This document shows positions 11,801-26,800 of a stretch of DNA of 64,000 bases, piece by piece. Under the pieces are notes generated by a model. That model was not told where the DNA came from, did not search any database, and worked only from the letters and a program-made list of their open reading frames with translations. The stretch lies in NCBI GenBank assembly GCA_963691655.1, contig OY829328.1:27547890-27611889 (forward strand), written 5' to 3'. The position numbers and the translations under genes are program-made. Source of the DNA: Toxonevra muliebris (Eukaryota > Arthropoda > Insecta > Diptera > Pallopteridae). Positions within the stretch are counted from its first letter, which is position 1. Each line of letters starts with the position of its first letter.

Positions 11801-14800
11801 ATAAATAAATTTTTTGTTTGCCAAAGTCTAATATCAAAGAAAAGGTTCGAATAAGGTGGTTTTGACCTTTAAAGATCCTACTATTCCAAATATTTTTTAT
11901 AGGGAATATTTTCATATATTAACATATATTTAAATATATTACATCGAAAAAAATAATAATAAATGAATGAAGTTAGAATAATTTGTGTTTTTTGATAATA
12001 TTAGCACTCAAAACAGTAAACAATTTTAAACAAAAATTTAAACAAAAATGTCCCGTATAGAACGCCTGAGTTAAAATAAATATCCATAATGAACTTCTCG
12101 TACGAAAAAACCCCCTAGTACCAATTTTCACAGAAAAAATAATTACAAAAATTCCAAGTGCCCTAAAAATTCTATATAAACCGAATATTTTCCTTAAAAA
12201 TCAAATTCCAGAGCCTCGAAATTAATTTTAGACCTATGTCGTAAAAGGATTTTTTGTTCGTAATAATAAGAGGAATAACAATTTCGATAGCGCGGTATCG
12301 GTTGCCAAATCGCCCCGTCCTAATGGACATATCTCCAGAACCATTTACACTACAGTACTGAAATTTGGTATAAAGACTTTGGTTGACAAAACCATTCTAC
12401 AAAAAAAAAAAATGTGGCCGTGATTAAAAAAGAGATATCTCAGGAACCAAGTATTTGTGGTGCGATATTACGATATTGAATAAAAATATCATTTGCCAAT
12501 AGAATAATATAGAATAGTTGGTAAAATATAGGTATTTTTAATAAGATATATTTCTTAAATTATTTTAATAAGATATATTTCTTAAATTATTGGTGGTATA
12601 GTATTGATTGTTGACAAGGAAACTTTGCTAGCCAATGGGATCAATAAAAAAATGGATGGAATAAATAAAGTATGCGTGAGAACTCCCATACAAAGAAAAT
12701 GTTTGAAACTGTATATATAAGATATAATAGCAAGGAATACAATGAATGTTTGTATGACGGCGGTATGTTAGTAATAGTTATTGAGCAGAATGTGGTTGCT
12801 TTTGGGCAAATAGGCATGGCATCTCCCATACAAGGGAATCGCTTAAAATGAAACTATTGTGTGTGCAAGCGATGTGTTGGTATAAGTTATTGGTCAGAAT
12901 GCATTTGTTGGAGAAGGTGGCATGGAACCTCTCATACAAACGAATTGCTTAAAATAACATATGTGGAGAACCATAACAAGGAAAACAATGAATGTTTGTT
13001 TCTAAAGGTTGTATGTGGGTAGTTATTAGATGAAGTTTTGTAGGTTAAGATGAGATGTTGACAGCATTAGCTCAGAAGAACTACCCGTGCAAATGATATG
13101 ACTGATTAGATTTTGACCATATGGCCATTTCTTCTACGCCGTTATAATTTTGTATTAGCCAGTTCTTTATAATCGGGCTGAAAAGTGATATGAGCTTTGG
13201 TTGATAAATCACGTGTTCATTTTGAAGTTGAAAAACAACTTTCGATGAACGGTTACATTTGCTCAATATTTTTATATTTTTCGATCATTTAGTGCCTCTT
13301 AAAAACTATATATTAAAAAAATCAAGATTATGCTCAATATGCTCTCTCTAAAATGGCTATAATTCAATTGCGTAAGGCTAAAATTAAGAAAAAGGTAATG
13401 TATCATTGGGAAGGGTTGTGGGTATATTTATAAATGAATTAATAGACTAAATACTTACTAAATTTAATAAAGGGTGATTTTTTTGCTGTTTGGTTTTTCA
13501 AGTCAAATATACTCAGTTAGCATTGCCATTTCATCATGGAAAGACTTACACCCAAACAATTATAGAATTTTATTATTAAAATTTGTTTCGGTTACCAATT
13601 TATCTTACGCTTCGGACCAGTGAGTTGGCCATCTAGATCGTGAGAATTGACGTTTTTAGACTATTTTTTGCGAAGTTTGCAGAAGCCATTCATCTATGCC
13701 AATAAACCAGCATCAATTGCAGCCTTAGAAAGGTTAGGTTAGGTTAGGTTGGAGTGGCTGTCGAGAGACACACTTAGGCCTGAACGGCCCATTGTGATAC
13801 CACATAGTTGGACCTACAATTTAACGCCGATTCCGAACGACGATGTGGCAATTTTTTATCGGCTTGGTGGTTTTGCCATTACCAGCCAATGTGTGTACTT
13901 GTACACTATCTTATAATTCTCATACACTTCATATTGATAGTGAATATAAGAAAGTTATGGAAATTTACCACCAGACGAAGACGGGAATCGAACCCGAACC
14001 TCCCAGATGAAAGTTTAGTGCACTACCCACTAGACTATCGAGGTCGTCCAGCCTTAGAAAACAACATTACATATTATTAGCGAGATACCAGCCGCTAAGA
14101 TCGAAAAGTGGTTCAAAATTGGATCACATATAACGTAATCGTGGTCAACATTTACATGAAATAATCTTTAAAAAATAAATGGGAAGCATTGATTTATTAA
14201 TTCAAATAAAAAAATACGTTTTTTGTGTTTTTTATTTTGAAAAATATTTATAAACCAAACACTTAAAATATCACCCTTTATAATTCATCAGTTTTGGGCC
14301 TTCAAATTAGAGTTTTTCCGCCAATTGAGGCTTGTTTGTATTATTGTGATATCTTCTGAAGGTTTTGAGAATTTGAAAAATATTTCTGATAAAAATTACG
14401 ATGTTCAATTTTTCGCGCCCAACAATATTCAAAATGAGTTTTCAAAATATATTTATAGACGAAAATTCATTTTGAAGATCGTTAAGAATGAAAATATATT
14501 TTCTTGAAAAAAAACTAGCTTTATTATATTTTGAGTACACATAATTTGTGTAAAAATGGAGTGGAATGGTATACAAGTTCAAAATTAAAAAAAAATAAAA
14601 CCAAATCATAAAAATAAAAATATTTTACTTGGGAAATTGAAGACGAGGCGAGTAAAGTAAGATTTAGAATAGAAATGTTCGAAATGTAATGTAAAGCGCA
14701 TTTGCCTTTGAAGAATTTGTTGAGTTGAAATTACATTTTATTAAAAAATATATGTATATATTTTTTAAATGAGTATGATGTCATTATGATGATTTCACTA

Positions 14801-17800
14801 AGGATACCCTATAAAATTTTAGTTACAATATTATTTTGAAATTTTTAATTTTCATCTACAAGCATTTCTAAGTCTATATTACATAAGAATTTTTGGTTTT
14901 TAAAGGAAATTATTGAAATGATAATTAAGAAAGAAAGACGAAATGAAATATAATAGTTTAGGCCACTACTTACAAATTGAAATCATCGAATTTTATTTAC
15001 TGTATTTTTTTATATGTGAATTGTACTTAGTTATTTTCGAATTGTTAAAAAAGAAATTTCAAACATTTTAAAAAATTTATTGTTGTTTCCAATGTGATAC
15101 AGTGAGAAAATTTTCTTACAACAATGTAGAAAAAACTTTTAATCGTTTCGAGTTGAAAATGACAAACGCAAAATTGAATTTAGTTTATTATTCAATTCAA
15201 TAAAGTGTGTTTTAATGAGCTATTTTAAAATTTTTATGTTGTTTATTTTTTTTTTCAATAGTTCAACTATTTAGTATGTACATATTATGTACTAAAACCT
15301 ACAATTACCTCTTGCACAATCTTTGAAATTTGCTAACAAATTTAATTCACTTGATTGTGAGCCACTTCGTAAAATAGTTGAGACCATATCTGCGAGCAAT
15401 GTCTCATAGGTTAGGGACAGACAAGAGGATATTCTAGAAATAGGGCTTAAAATACACATTTTTTAAAAGATAAAATAAAATAATAATAAAAAACGATTTT
15501 CGTCAAAAATTGCAGTTGCATTTTAGTAATAGTTAAATGTGCAGCAGAATTGCAACGAGAAGATTATGAAATTGAAATTAATACCGCTTTCCAAGGTCTT
15601 CGTTCTGTTGTTTTATATCTTTGACAACGTCATCTGCTCCTGAAACTAACATTAGCGGCAGATTAAGCCAAGGTCCAGCCAATTCACTAAGATCGGAGGC
15701 ATCGGAAGCACGTGAAGATTTTCGTGATGAAGCTCGACTTGAGCATTGGGTGCCACGGCGACTAACCTAAAAAATTTATACGTTATAGTCATTGTGTTAC
15801 ATAAATAATTTTATTTGTAAAAGCTAGAAGATGAAACATCTAAGCACTTACTTTGTCATAGCAATTATTTAAGAGGTTTCATGGGTTTCAAAGACTAAAA
15901 AGAGCATATTTTCTCTAATTTTTTCTCTAATAAAATAATTGAAATATTTTATTCAAACTTTTCAACATACTTATCAAAGACGAGCATTTGACAAATATTT
16001 TGTGAAATTTTCATTTGAAAATTCAGCCATTGGGACCTCATTTCCTGTGACCCTGAAATGAAGTTCCTTGGCGTTTTTAGAATAACTCATGACAGATTCA
16101 TTCGAAATTAAAAAACTAGATTATTTCTGTTAGTAGATATGTATAGCTCGCGTTTGGACGAAGGAAAAAAACATTTTTTTTTTGCTTTGTAAAATAAGTT
16201 GTGATAAAAAAGCCTTTGTTCCACCACTTTGTTCAGCCGACTTGCCTTAACGACCGGAACTTCTCAAGCCTCTATATCCTAGACTTTTATTCCAACTGAC
16301 TTAGAACTTTGGGAGAATATTTTACACATATTGTACTATTTAATAAGATAATAAAAAAAATTAAATTTTCAAACTCATATAACCCCTTAACATGGAAACG
16401 ACTTCGGTACTTAGGTAATTAGTACATAAAACCGTCATAAATTGTGGGCAAATCTATTAAGAAGGTCGTGAAATTCGTACCGAATACAAAACTTAGACAC
16501 TTTTTGTAATCAATAAACTTAGTCACAATAGTGGTAATCGAAGCTGTAGTAACTAAGTGACTAGTTTTTGCTCTCTACTGAATTTAATCTAGCCTTTATT
16601 GAATTTCATTTTATTGAATGAAATAAATTCGCATCATCCTATAACCTGAAAAATGAGTCTACTAGCAAAGAACCATGGTGTCTTGGACAAAGGGATACTG
16701 TTGACAACTATACATTCGGGATTTTCATGGGTTTCGTATATCTGGGGTCTAGTATTAACAACAACAACAATAATGTCAACGCTCTGGCTAGGAAGGTACT
16801 CTATTCAAGCCAAGATGGTGGTAGCTGCAGAAGAGAGTGACCTAATCTTCTTTGGAAATACCATGCACAGGGGACCTGACAAATGCTCTAACCAGTATTG
16901 GCTTTTACACATCTTTAAATTAAATAAGTTATTTGTTACCTGTAAATGAAAAAAGTTCAGCGCCGATAATTTTGCTTGCCAACCTCCAGGACTCGATGTT
17001 TGTGTGACGCTATCACCCGAGTTTGATCGTTCTTTCTCTTTCTTTATACTATTGCAGAAAAAAAGCAAACAAAATTCAACTCGGATTTTTTCACTAATCA
17101 TAGAAAACAGAATACAAATGTTACTTACCGCTGATATTCATGCCATGCATTTTGAATTGTTTTCGCTGCTTTTTCCTGTCGTTTCCAGATACGGGTGGAC
17201 GAAACAATCTCTAATTCTTTGCGAGTGGGGAATTGTTTCTTAAATTTTACATCCATTTGTTCCTGCAATTGTTTAAAATTGTCTGTCTCCTCTACGTGTC
17301 CCAGCACATGCTTCACCAGAGCATGCAAAATATCAAGGCAGTGAATTTTATTACCCTTCGAAATGGGCAAATTGAAGGAAACCAACGCAACTGTATTTGG
17401 CTTAGATATACCGAGCGGTGGATCAAGCGATGCTATAAAATCGGAAATCTGACCAAAGTGTATAAATTGTGTAGCATGTGGATCGTATCTGAAGAAGAAA
17501 AATATGAGGATAAATGATAAGAAATTTGTTATTTGTACATTTACTTTGACCAACGTATGTAGAACATTTCCAGATCATCCTCAACAATGCCGATTTCTTC
17601 TTCTTGATGAGCCTGATTGAAATTCTCCAAAATAATCGCAATATACATATTAATTACAATCATATAACTGATTATAATAAAACTAGTAAAATAAGTAATG
17701 GCCAACAGTGGATGTCCGCAGTCTCCGTTGGTTTGCCGATTAAAGAATGGATCACAATCCGGTGGTTGTATCATCAATGATTCCAGCACATCATTCCAAC

Positions 17801-20800
17801 CGGCCGATGTCATTAATCGAAATAACAGCTGCATACTACGGCCAAATGTTTGAAAATTCACCATGTCATCAAGTGCACCCTGAAGTTTTACATGTCCGAA
17901 TAGTGACATTCCCAAAATGGCGTATATGAAGGTGATGAGCCCAAGTAGAGCGCCAATATTGAAGAGCGCTGGCAGTGATACCACCAATGCGAACAGTAGC
18001 TTACGTATACCTTTAGCGGCTTTTATTAAACGCAAAATTCTACCAATCCGGAAAACTCTCACAACTCGTAACAATGTGGGGCTAATTGGCAAATCGATCA
18101 TGATATCTTCCATCAGGATACCAAAAATTGAGGCCAACACAAGTAGAAAATCAAAAACATTCCATGGCACAGTGAAGTAATGATAGCGTAACCCAATTAT
18201 TTTAACAATCGCCTCTGTTTAAAGTTAATATAATTATAATGAAGTTGGAGTTTTGAATGATTTTTCATTTACATATGTATATACAATAAAATTCAAAGAG
18301 ATTTTAAAGAGTTGCATAAAAAATACTACATCTTTTCAGTTACTTACCCAATCCGAAGACGGTGGTAAAAAATGCATTGCTTACTTCGAGTATAAAAAAT
18401 ACAGAATGCGGTTGATTGTAGTGCTCAATACCCATGGTTAACATATTTAAAAAAATCAGTACAAATATGGCTATTTCGAATCTATGTTGTTGTTGTTGTT
18501 AAGTAGTAGTATTTGTTGTTATTATTGTTGACATTTTGTTGGTTGTGTGTTGTTTTTGTAGTTGTTGAATTTATTTAAGTTTGTATTATTTGTAAGAGGA
18601 AAAACGGGGAAAAGATTACATCAAAAAAATAATTTTAGTATATAAAAATATTAAATACTCGATAATATGAAGTAGAAATTTTTGTTTTAAATATTTACAA
18701 TAGTTAAAACGGAAGAATAAAGTAATTAAACTAAAAAAAAACTATCAGATTTTCCAATAAACAATACATATACTAGTGATAATTTAAGGCAAATGTATTA
18801 TTATTTGTCAAGTACATCTCTTTAATTTTATGTACAATTTATGTTTAGTATATTACAAACATTTTAAAAGAAAGTTGTTAAAAAACTTCATTATACTAAT
18901 TTTCTATTGGTACATATAAATTTGGGAATATTAATACTTTGAAATAAAGAACATATAATGGATGGTAACCAGACTACCAAATCATTAATTTCAATAAGTA
19001 CATACTTAACACCTTACATTTCTTCTATAGCAATAGCACAATGTAAGTGTTCATAAAAACTCAGAATTAAAATTATAAACAATTTCAAAGGGTATTGGTA
19101 AGCAAGATCCACTTTATTGTAGAAAATGGGCATTATGTTCGGTAATCACTGCGGGGTATAGTCATATCCCGATATCGGAGAATTATAGTCATACGGTAAT
19201 GGTTATCTAGAAATTACATTGGCTATCATCAATGTTCACATCAAAGAAGTTTAAATTTTTGCTGAGATAATGTAGAAGATTTCAAAACTTCATATCAGTT
19301 TTGGTTTAAGTAAATAAAGGCTCACTGATGAGGAATTAGTGCGTCGAGCCTGCTACTTTCAGTAGCTAAATTAATACGACATTAAAAACTATAGAAAAGT
19401 ACATGTAAGAAGATGTTTGAATATTTCGCTGTTGCAGATATCCTAGCTGTGTTTTGGAAAGAATAGCATTTTAACAGATTATGTTCCTTCTTTAGTTGCA
19501 TAATAGATAACAAAGATGGCTGTGTTTACATTGAAAATTTTAATCGGAAAACACAAAGCTTCTTTCAACTATTAACATAGGTACCTAAAATCTTATTAAA
19601 TGTATCTACTTTATAGTAGTTGCTATTAACAACTTTTCAAAAACATATGTAAATTATGGAATTTCTAATTATAATGTATGAAAGCAAGCAGCATAGCAGC
19701 AAAAAAAAAAAAATTAAAAATAAAGAAAAACAGATAAAAAGATAAGAAGAAAATATAAATAGTTGAAGTACATTTAGGGAGATAGTACATTGAGTTGAAA
19801 ATTACAGAGTATAGTGTTATACAAAAGGATATACGAGTAGGTGGTACATAGATATGTAAGTAGAAACATTTCAGTATGTAAGTAAAATTTCTATAAATTA
19901 AAAGAATAAAAGGAAAACGATATTTATAGAGATTTCTGTTTCTCTACATATGATGAATCATTCTTTATAGTTAATTTGTACTACAAGAAATCTATAAAGA
20001 AGAAAACACCCATTAATCCCGCAATGAGGAGAATTTAAGTGTTTAAATAATTTTATCACCAAATCATTTAACTAGTATTATTTATGTATATAATTCTTAT
20101 TATTACGGCAAACAGCTGCAAAGCAATGATGCAAATAAACATACTCTTCGACAAAAAATAATGAAAATCGCTCGATGCACACTCTTACCAAAAGAAGAAA
20201 ACCACTCTGAAAGATTATAAGCGGTTTGTATGTGTTCTTTTAAAAATCAAACAATAAAAATGCATAAATTTCAAACTCAACTCAAGAATTACGGTATTAT
20301 GATTGTAAATGTGGCTATTTAAAAGCGCTTTCAAATTAAGAATTATGCGTAATAAAAATTTCAAACGAAAACGACACGAAACGAAACAAAAACTTAACAT
20401 ATGTTAGTAAGTAACTAAATACAAAACTAAAAACTTTGTTAAATCATAGTTTTAGCATTTTAGATTTGGTTGTTACCTTCTCGAATTCGATAAATCATAA
20501 AACATAGCTAAAAAATGATTTATTGGTCGCTTAATGACTTTCTGTGGTTTTTTTCGTCCCAACTTTTTCATGGCGGTGTAATAGTGTTTTTGAGATTCGG
20601 TGAGAAACATTTCCAACACTCCTCCTTCATACTATGAAACGATGAAAGTAGATGTATTTACATTTATTGTGTGTATATTTTAAAAAGAAAACAGTAACAT
20701 TTATGTATACACTGAGACAAATATTTTTAGAAATTATATATAGATATTTATATGAGTTATAATGTAGGTACGCATATGTAAAACCAAGTGAGGAAGGAAA

Positions 20801-23800
20801 GCATTTTTAGGTCTTTTGCCTAAAATTGCTTTCTATATGTCGTTGTGTTGCAAATATGCATATGATTTGATAGTTGTACAACAATTATGCAATTTTTAAT
20901 AATGAGTCACAAACTTATCAGTGTAGGTATGAGAGTTGGTCGTCAAATCACAAACTGAAAAAATATACAAAGAAAAAACCAACCTGATCTGTATACGCCA
21001 TGAGCACCGAAATCTTACCTTTTTCTTGAGCATATTAAAGTTATCGATAATAACTCCAATAAATAGATTTAGTGTGAAGAATGATCCACACACAATGAAT
21101 ATAACAAAATATATGTAAGCATATAGATTAGCTTCACGTTGTGGCTGCAAATCAACACCACGTGCATCTACAGCGTCTGCCATCACCTCCATCCAGCCTT
21201 CAAATGTAGCTACCTGCAGTAGCGCCAAATATCCCATGCCCACATGATCGAAGGTAATTTTTGAATTAATCCATGAATAGTTTTGTTCAATACAGTCCCA
21301 TTTGTCATTCACTTCCTATTGTTTGCAAATATATTAGAATCTTATTAAATAAATGGTGTTTTAAATTAATATTAAAACTAAGATATATTGTTACGGAATT
21401 GATAACTTAATATTAATAGTTCATACATAGATTAGAATCAAAACCTTTCCTTTGTTTTTTATTAATATTGATCAATTGTAATTTTTTTCTACTAACCGTC
21501 ACTGGCAGCAATACGCCATCATTGTCGAGGCATTTGAAAAATTTACCACCAAAAAATTGTACACCCATTATTGAAAATATTAACCAAAATACTAAACAAA
21601 CTAAAAGTACATTGAAAATTGATGGTATTGCATACATGAGAGCATTTACTACAATTCGCATTCCTTGCCACCTGGAATAGAAATAAAATGAAATATATTC
21701 ATAGACACGAGGGATATAAAAATGTATGATGTATCAGATGTATGTATGCAAAATGTATGAATGAGTATGTATATAAATGCCGTTTTATTCTTATTTTGCA
21801 AGGATATATACATAATAATTAATTAAAGTAAATAAAAATTTAAAAAAAAAAATTACAAATTTACAATAAATAATTAATGATTCGTAAATAAAAAAGTATT
21901 GACGCTTTGAAGAATTAGTTTTGTGGACTTAATTTTAGAATATCGGCAAATCCGAAGATGAAAGTTTGGAAATTTTGACAAAAATTGTTTTGATTTGTAC
22001 TGAATTCCTTAAAAATGCCTCAGCACCAATAAGACAATAAATAAAAACAAATAGAGAATTATGTTGGTACTATTCCAGATACCTCAATGGGTTAGGGTTC
22101 TTTTAAGCATAAGCTTTCGGTGGATTTCTGTTCTATGCTTGAGTTCCTGAGGAACCCCATATTAATTCTAATAATGAATAATTTCTAAGTGATAAATGAA
22201 ATGTTATTAGGCTCGATTATAGAACAGAAAATATATTTTGTGGCTCAATAACATTGTTGCCAGTACATTTCAATTCTGTTTCAATGCAATTTAACTCTGT
22301 TCACTGAAGAGGGTAACTTTGGCCAACCTTACTCTACATTTCTGAAAATACTATTACCAAAGTAATGTAACAAATTTTTCCTCTTCTTGCTGAAGTAATT
22401 CAGCAGTATTCAGGACATAGTTTATAACGATTTAGAACGAGGAAAAAAATAACACATGCCCATCAAAACTGACGCTTCCGACATCAACATGTTAAATAAT
22501 ATACACACATACACTGTAAGAAATATCAGAAAGAAATAACAATTTGTAGTAAAAAATTTTGTAAATATTAATTCAAATCCAAATTTGCAAAAAGCAACAT
22601 GCAAAATTTTCATTAAATACAAGAATAAATAAAGTGAAAATTAATTTGTATAGATAATGGTGATAGAAACACAAAGCCGTCATATACATTTTTTTTAAAT
22701 ACGAATAAGTGATAAGGTAAAAGAAGTGAGATGCAGGATTTAGAATATAGAACTTTTGATTTGGAAGGCAAAGTGTAACACTAATTGCTCTGTGTTTGCA
22801 ACACAAAAAAGCGTACAATTTCAATTCTAATATTAATTTACAGGAAAAAAAAAATTCCTTTTAAGTGATTTTGAAATTTGTTGTAAATATATTTATTTTT
22901 TGTGTGTGCAAATACAAATGTACGCAAAAGATTACTAGGATATCGACTTCTCGAAAGGAATCGGATATCAAATTTTTGGTTGTTTGTAAAGGAATTTGGA
23001 TTCCTATGGGATTTATAGGATTAGCGGAATATTCAGTAGACACAACTACTACTGCCAGTCTAATTCGTTTGATTAGTTACTGGCTGAGATGTTGTTATTT
23101 CCATTCGAAATTCTTAAAGAAGACGAAATTGTATTAAACACTTCCTCCAAATTTAGTTTAAAAACAAGTATTTAGATTAGAAAAAAGTGTGCTCAAGTTT
23201 CAAATTCAAACTATTAGAAAAAAGTTTGTATGTTCTTTCAAAAGAAGTTATTAATAAACGTTTAGGATAACATCTGAAAGTAGAAATTTATGCATGAAGA
23301 AAATAAATACAAAAATAATAGTTATTAATAATAAAACATTGACATAACATTCAAAATGTACATTTTTACAAGACCTTTGCATACAAATTTCAAAGACATA
23401 TAAATAAAATATGTATTGACTTATAAATTCTGGGTGTTGGCACACAGAATAACTTACCGCGATATAGCTCGCAATGGTCGTAAGGCTCTCAAGGTGCGTA
23501 GCGAACGTAAAACTTTAAGATTTTCATTCTCTTCAATGAGCAGAGAGAAAACTGAAACCTAAATGTTTCGCAAAGTATATTTAATTTACATATTTGTAAA
23601 AATTATTTGTATGCATTTGTTAACTTACAAAAACTATTATAAAATCCAAAATTGTCCAAAAGCTTGTAAAATATTTGGAAAACCCCAACGCTAGCCATTT
23701 GAGTACCATTTCGACGACGAAAATTAGACAAAATGAGAAATTCGTCCAGTAGAGTACACGTTTCAAGGTCTTATTACTATCCAGATAGATGTCCTCAAAG

Positions 23801-26800
23801 CAGAGTGTTATGCTCGACGCAAATATAAGCACTAGCACAAACCACTCAAAGGCTGGAGTATCAACAACCGTCAAGACAGCCGTCCTTACGCGTGTCCATT
23901 GTTTAGCACTTTTTGTATCCATGCATGACATGAACCAAGGACAGCGAAAGTAAAAGCTGTAAAAGGAATCCGGTTATAAGAAGTTAACAATATTTATTGG
24001 TATTAGTATATGATTAATTAGAATACCATTGACTATTTGTACTCACTGTTCGTAACACTTCTGTGGAAAGCAATCATCTGGCACTTTCGGTGGTTTTGTA
24101 TTTCCGAAACTTGGAAAAGTCATGGGATCATTGTATGCTCCCTGCGAGTTACGTCTCCCACCGACAGTGAGATCGTCTACGTAGGAGACCAGACAATGCC
24201 ATGGTTTTTCAGTCAGTCGTGAGAACGTTGATTTCTGCGACTGTACTACCTCCGATCCAGCGCCTGCGCCTCCATTTGCAGCAGCAGCTGCAGACGCCAT
24301 GGCATGTGCCAGAGCCGAACTGCTGTCGGCCGCACACGAACTATGTGATTCGGTACGAGTTGATTGAAAGGAAGCGGCTTTGTCTAGTGTCGATTGTGGA
24401 TGCTCAGCGAAGCGTTTGGTGCGCATATTATCGCCGACAGCCCTTGGGAGGATAGTGGGTGTTGTTGTTTGCATTTTTGTGGCATGATAGTGTTGTTGGT
24501 GTTCAGTAAGTGCAGCCAAGGGTGGTGTAGTTTTTAGTGAGGATATTTGTGCTAGTGTTGGCGGTTCGAGCGTCGATTGTAGCGATGCCGGAGGTGTAGG
24601 TGGTACTGCTGCTGAGGATGATAGAGAGGCATCTCGTTGCAGGTTGCGACTTAATTGCTTTTGAATTAATAGATTTTCATATGAGTTGGTGCTCTTCAGC
24701 GAAAGGCTGTCCAACCGCATAGCGGCATCTGTAACGAGACACTTGCGTGGCAGCTTTTCCGACTCCATACGAAGTGTTGATATGGGTTTATCGTCCTCAG
24801 GTACCTCTTCGACCCGTTCAATAAGTGAAAGCCGTTTGAAACGATCAAATTGTGCACTAAATAAATCACTCTTGCGACGCATAAATGGTGAATGTGCGCC
24901 TGCAGTAGCTGCTACAGCCATGGATTCAATTGTGACGAAAGGGGCATGTATTTGATCACAGATTTTGCGTATTTCATTTGATATACTAAAGTCTTCATCA
25001 ATTTTACGCTGCTTCTCGAGACTTCGTCGCTTTATTTTCACTGAGTTGCGATCTGTGGCTGAGAGTATGGCATGCTGGCGACGTGGTACAGTAGACAGGT
25101 CATAGCTATCGTAAGGATTCAGCGGATGCACAACCTCATCAGCAGCAGTACGATCGGAAGCACCAGTAATTACGGCAATATGATCAAGTATAGCTTTATT
25201 GGCCTCATCGGCAGCTGGTGATGGCTCCGATAACGTGGAAAGACGACGCTCTAACGATGTGGTTGATCTCTTAATCTCTTCGAGCTCTTTTTCAAAACTC
25301 TGTATGATATTATCGAACTCTGAATTCTCTACAAGTGGTGCATCTTCTTTCTTATTATCATGACCATTACTAGAATGGCTGCTGCCACCATTCCGCCGTG
25401 ATTCGATCTGTTGCATTATCGAGTTGGATATGTAGCTTAAATTCGATTTGATACTACTTGTCGACGGTTTACGTTCCTCAATAATCAATGAATCAGTGTC
25501 GGCTTCCAGCATCGCTGATCCATAACCAACTGTATCGCTAAAGTAGTTATTACTGTTGTCCACATCATCCTGTAGAAATTGAAAAAGCTCTTTCTGCTCA
25601 CAGTTGAGTAATTCATCGCGTAGATTGCCTTGTTGTGATAGCAACTCTTCATGTTCCATTGAAATTGTATTCAGCGAGTGACCACTCGAGTGTCTGCGTA
25701 CACTTAAATGCATATCTTCATCTGATTTTAAACTTTTCGATGGTAAAAGTGACATTTGTGATTGGTCACTCGATTGTGATAAACGATCTAGAGATTTGCG
25801 ATAGCTGGGCGATCGCGTCAACAAAGATTTTTGATACTGCAGATAAGCTTCGTCGTGCTCTTCGCTCCCAAAGCGCCGGGATGAATTATCTTGAAATGAA
25901 TCGCCGCGCATGAATGAGCCACTACGCTGATCATTGCCATATGGATCAGTATCTGTCGAATTATACTGACCCATAAGTCGCAGTTCAATGGATTCGGTGT
26001 ATGTTGGCTCGTCGCGTGAATCGTTATGTTGCGTACCAAAACCGGAAGACACTTGATGTAGTAACCTGCGCTCTACTTGAGGGTATAATGTATTATAGTC
26101 ACTTCGACTATTATTGTCTAATTGGCAGGAGCTGGTTATATTGCCATCGTACGAGGTCAGCGATTGTAATGGTGGATGTTGGTGTTCCTGTTGTTGCAGT
26201 CGTTCCTGCTGCTGTTGCTGCTGTACTTGGAATGGCTGTGTTTGCTGCTGGTAATCGTCGATGTCCTCATATTCAACACCATCAATTATGGTATGCAAGC
26301 CATCTTTGAGGGGTATTTGAAATCCAAAATCTGAACCGGAAACGGGACGATTCATGGATTCCTGTACAAATATCAAATGGAATGGGAATGGAATTAAAGA
26401 TAGTAGATTTTGAAAATTTCTTTCCGTTATAACTTTTACCTGATAACTTAATCTATGAAATTTAGTCTCTGATACTAAGCTTGGCTTCTCGATTGCCTTG
26501 GCCGACTGTTGAACCTGCTGAGCTTCGATAACAATTTGCTGAAATTTTGATGCATATTTTCGCTCTTTACGCTCCTTACGCTCTTGACGCTTTTTACGTA
26601 TTAAATCACGTACACGCTCAATGCTGCGCGCCAATTTTGACTCTTCACCGACTTCCTAAAGAGGCATGAAGAGAAATGTTTGGTATTAGTAAAATGAAAA
26701 TAAATAATATACTTAGGTATTTAATTAAATGGGTAAATAGCAAAAATACAAAAATATAAAAGAAAAAATACTAAGATTATATTTTAAAATCAAAAAACTT

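Noticed and set aside
13732..13752. Interstitial telomere repeat (GGTTAG)n
   Set aside because: Only three units, located at the 3' end of a SINE; dipteran telomeres are not built from this repeat.
13984..14037. Functional tRNA gene on the minus strand
   Set aside because: A and B boxes are intact, but the segment sits within a 317-bp insertion with target duplications and a repeat tail, and no full cloverleaf was seen; it is a SINE head.
16653..16949. 98-codon plus-strand ORF overlapping exon w24
   Set aside because: No known motif, overlaps a certain channel exon on the other strand, and lacks a start context or promoter.
17747..18180. Plus-strand ORFs opposite the domain IV exon
   Set aside because: Shadows of the coding exon on the minus strand.
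24201..26309. Several plus- and minus-strand ORFs within the giant linker exon
   Set aside because: They lie in other frames of exon w15 and owe their length to its higher G+C content.
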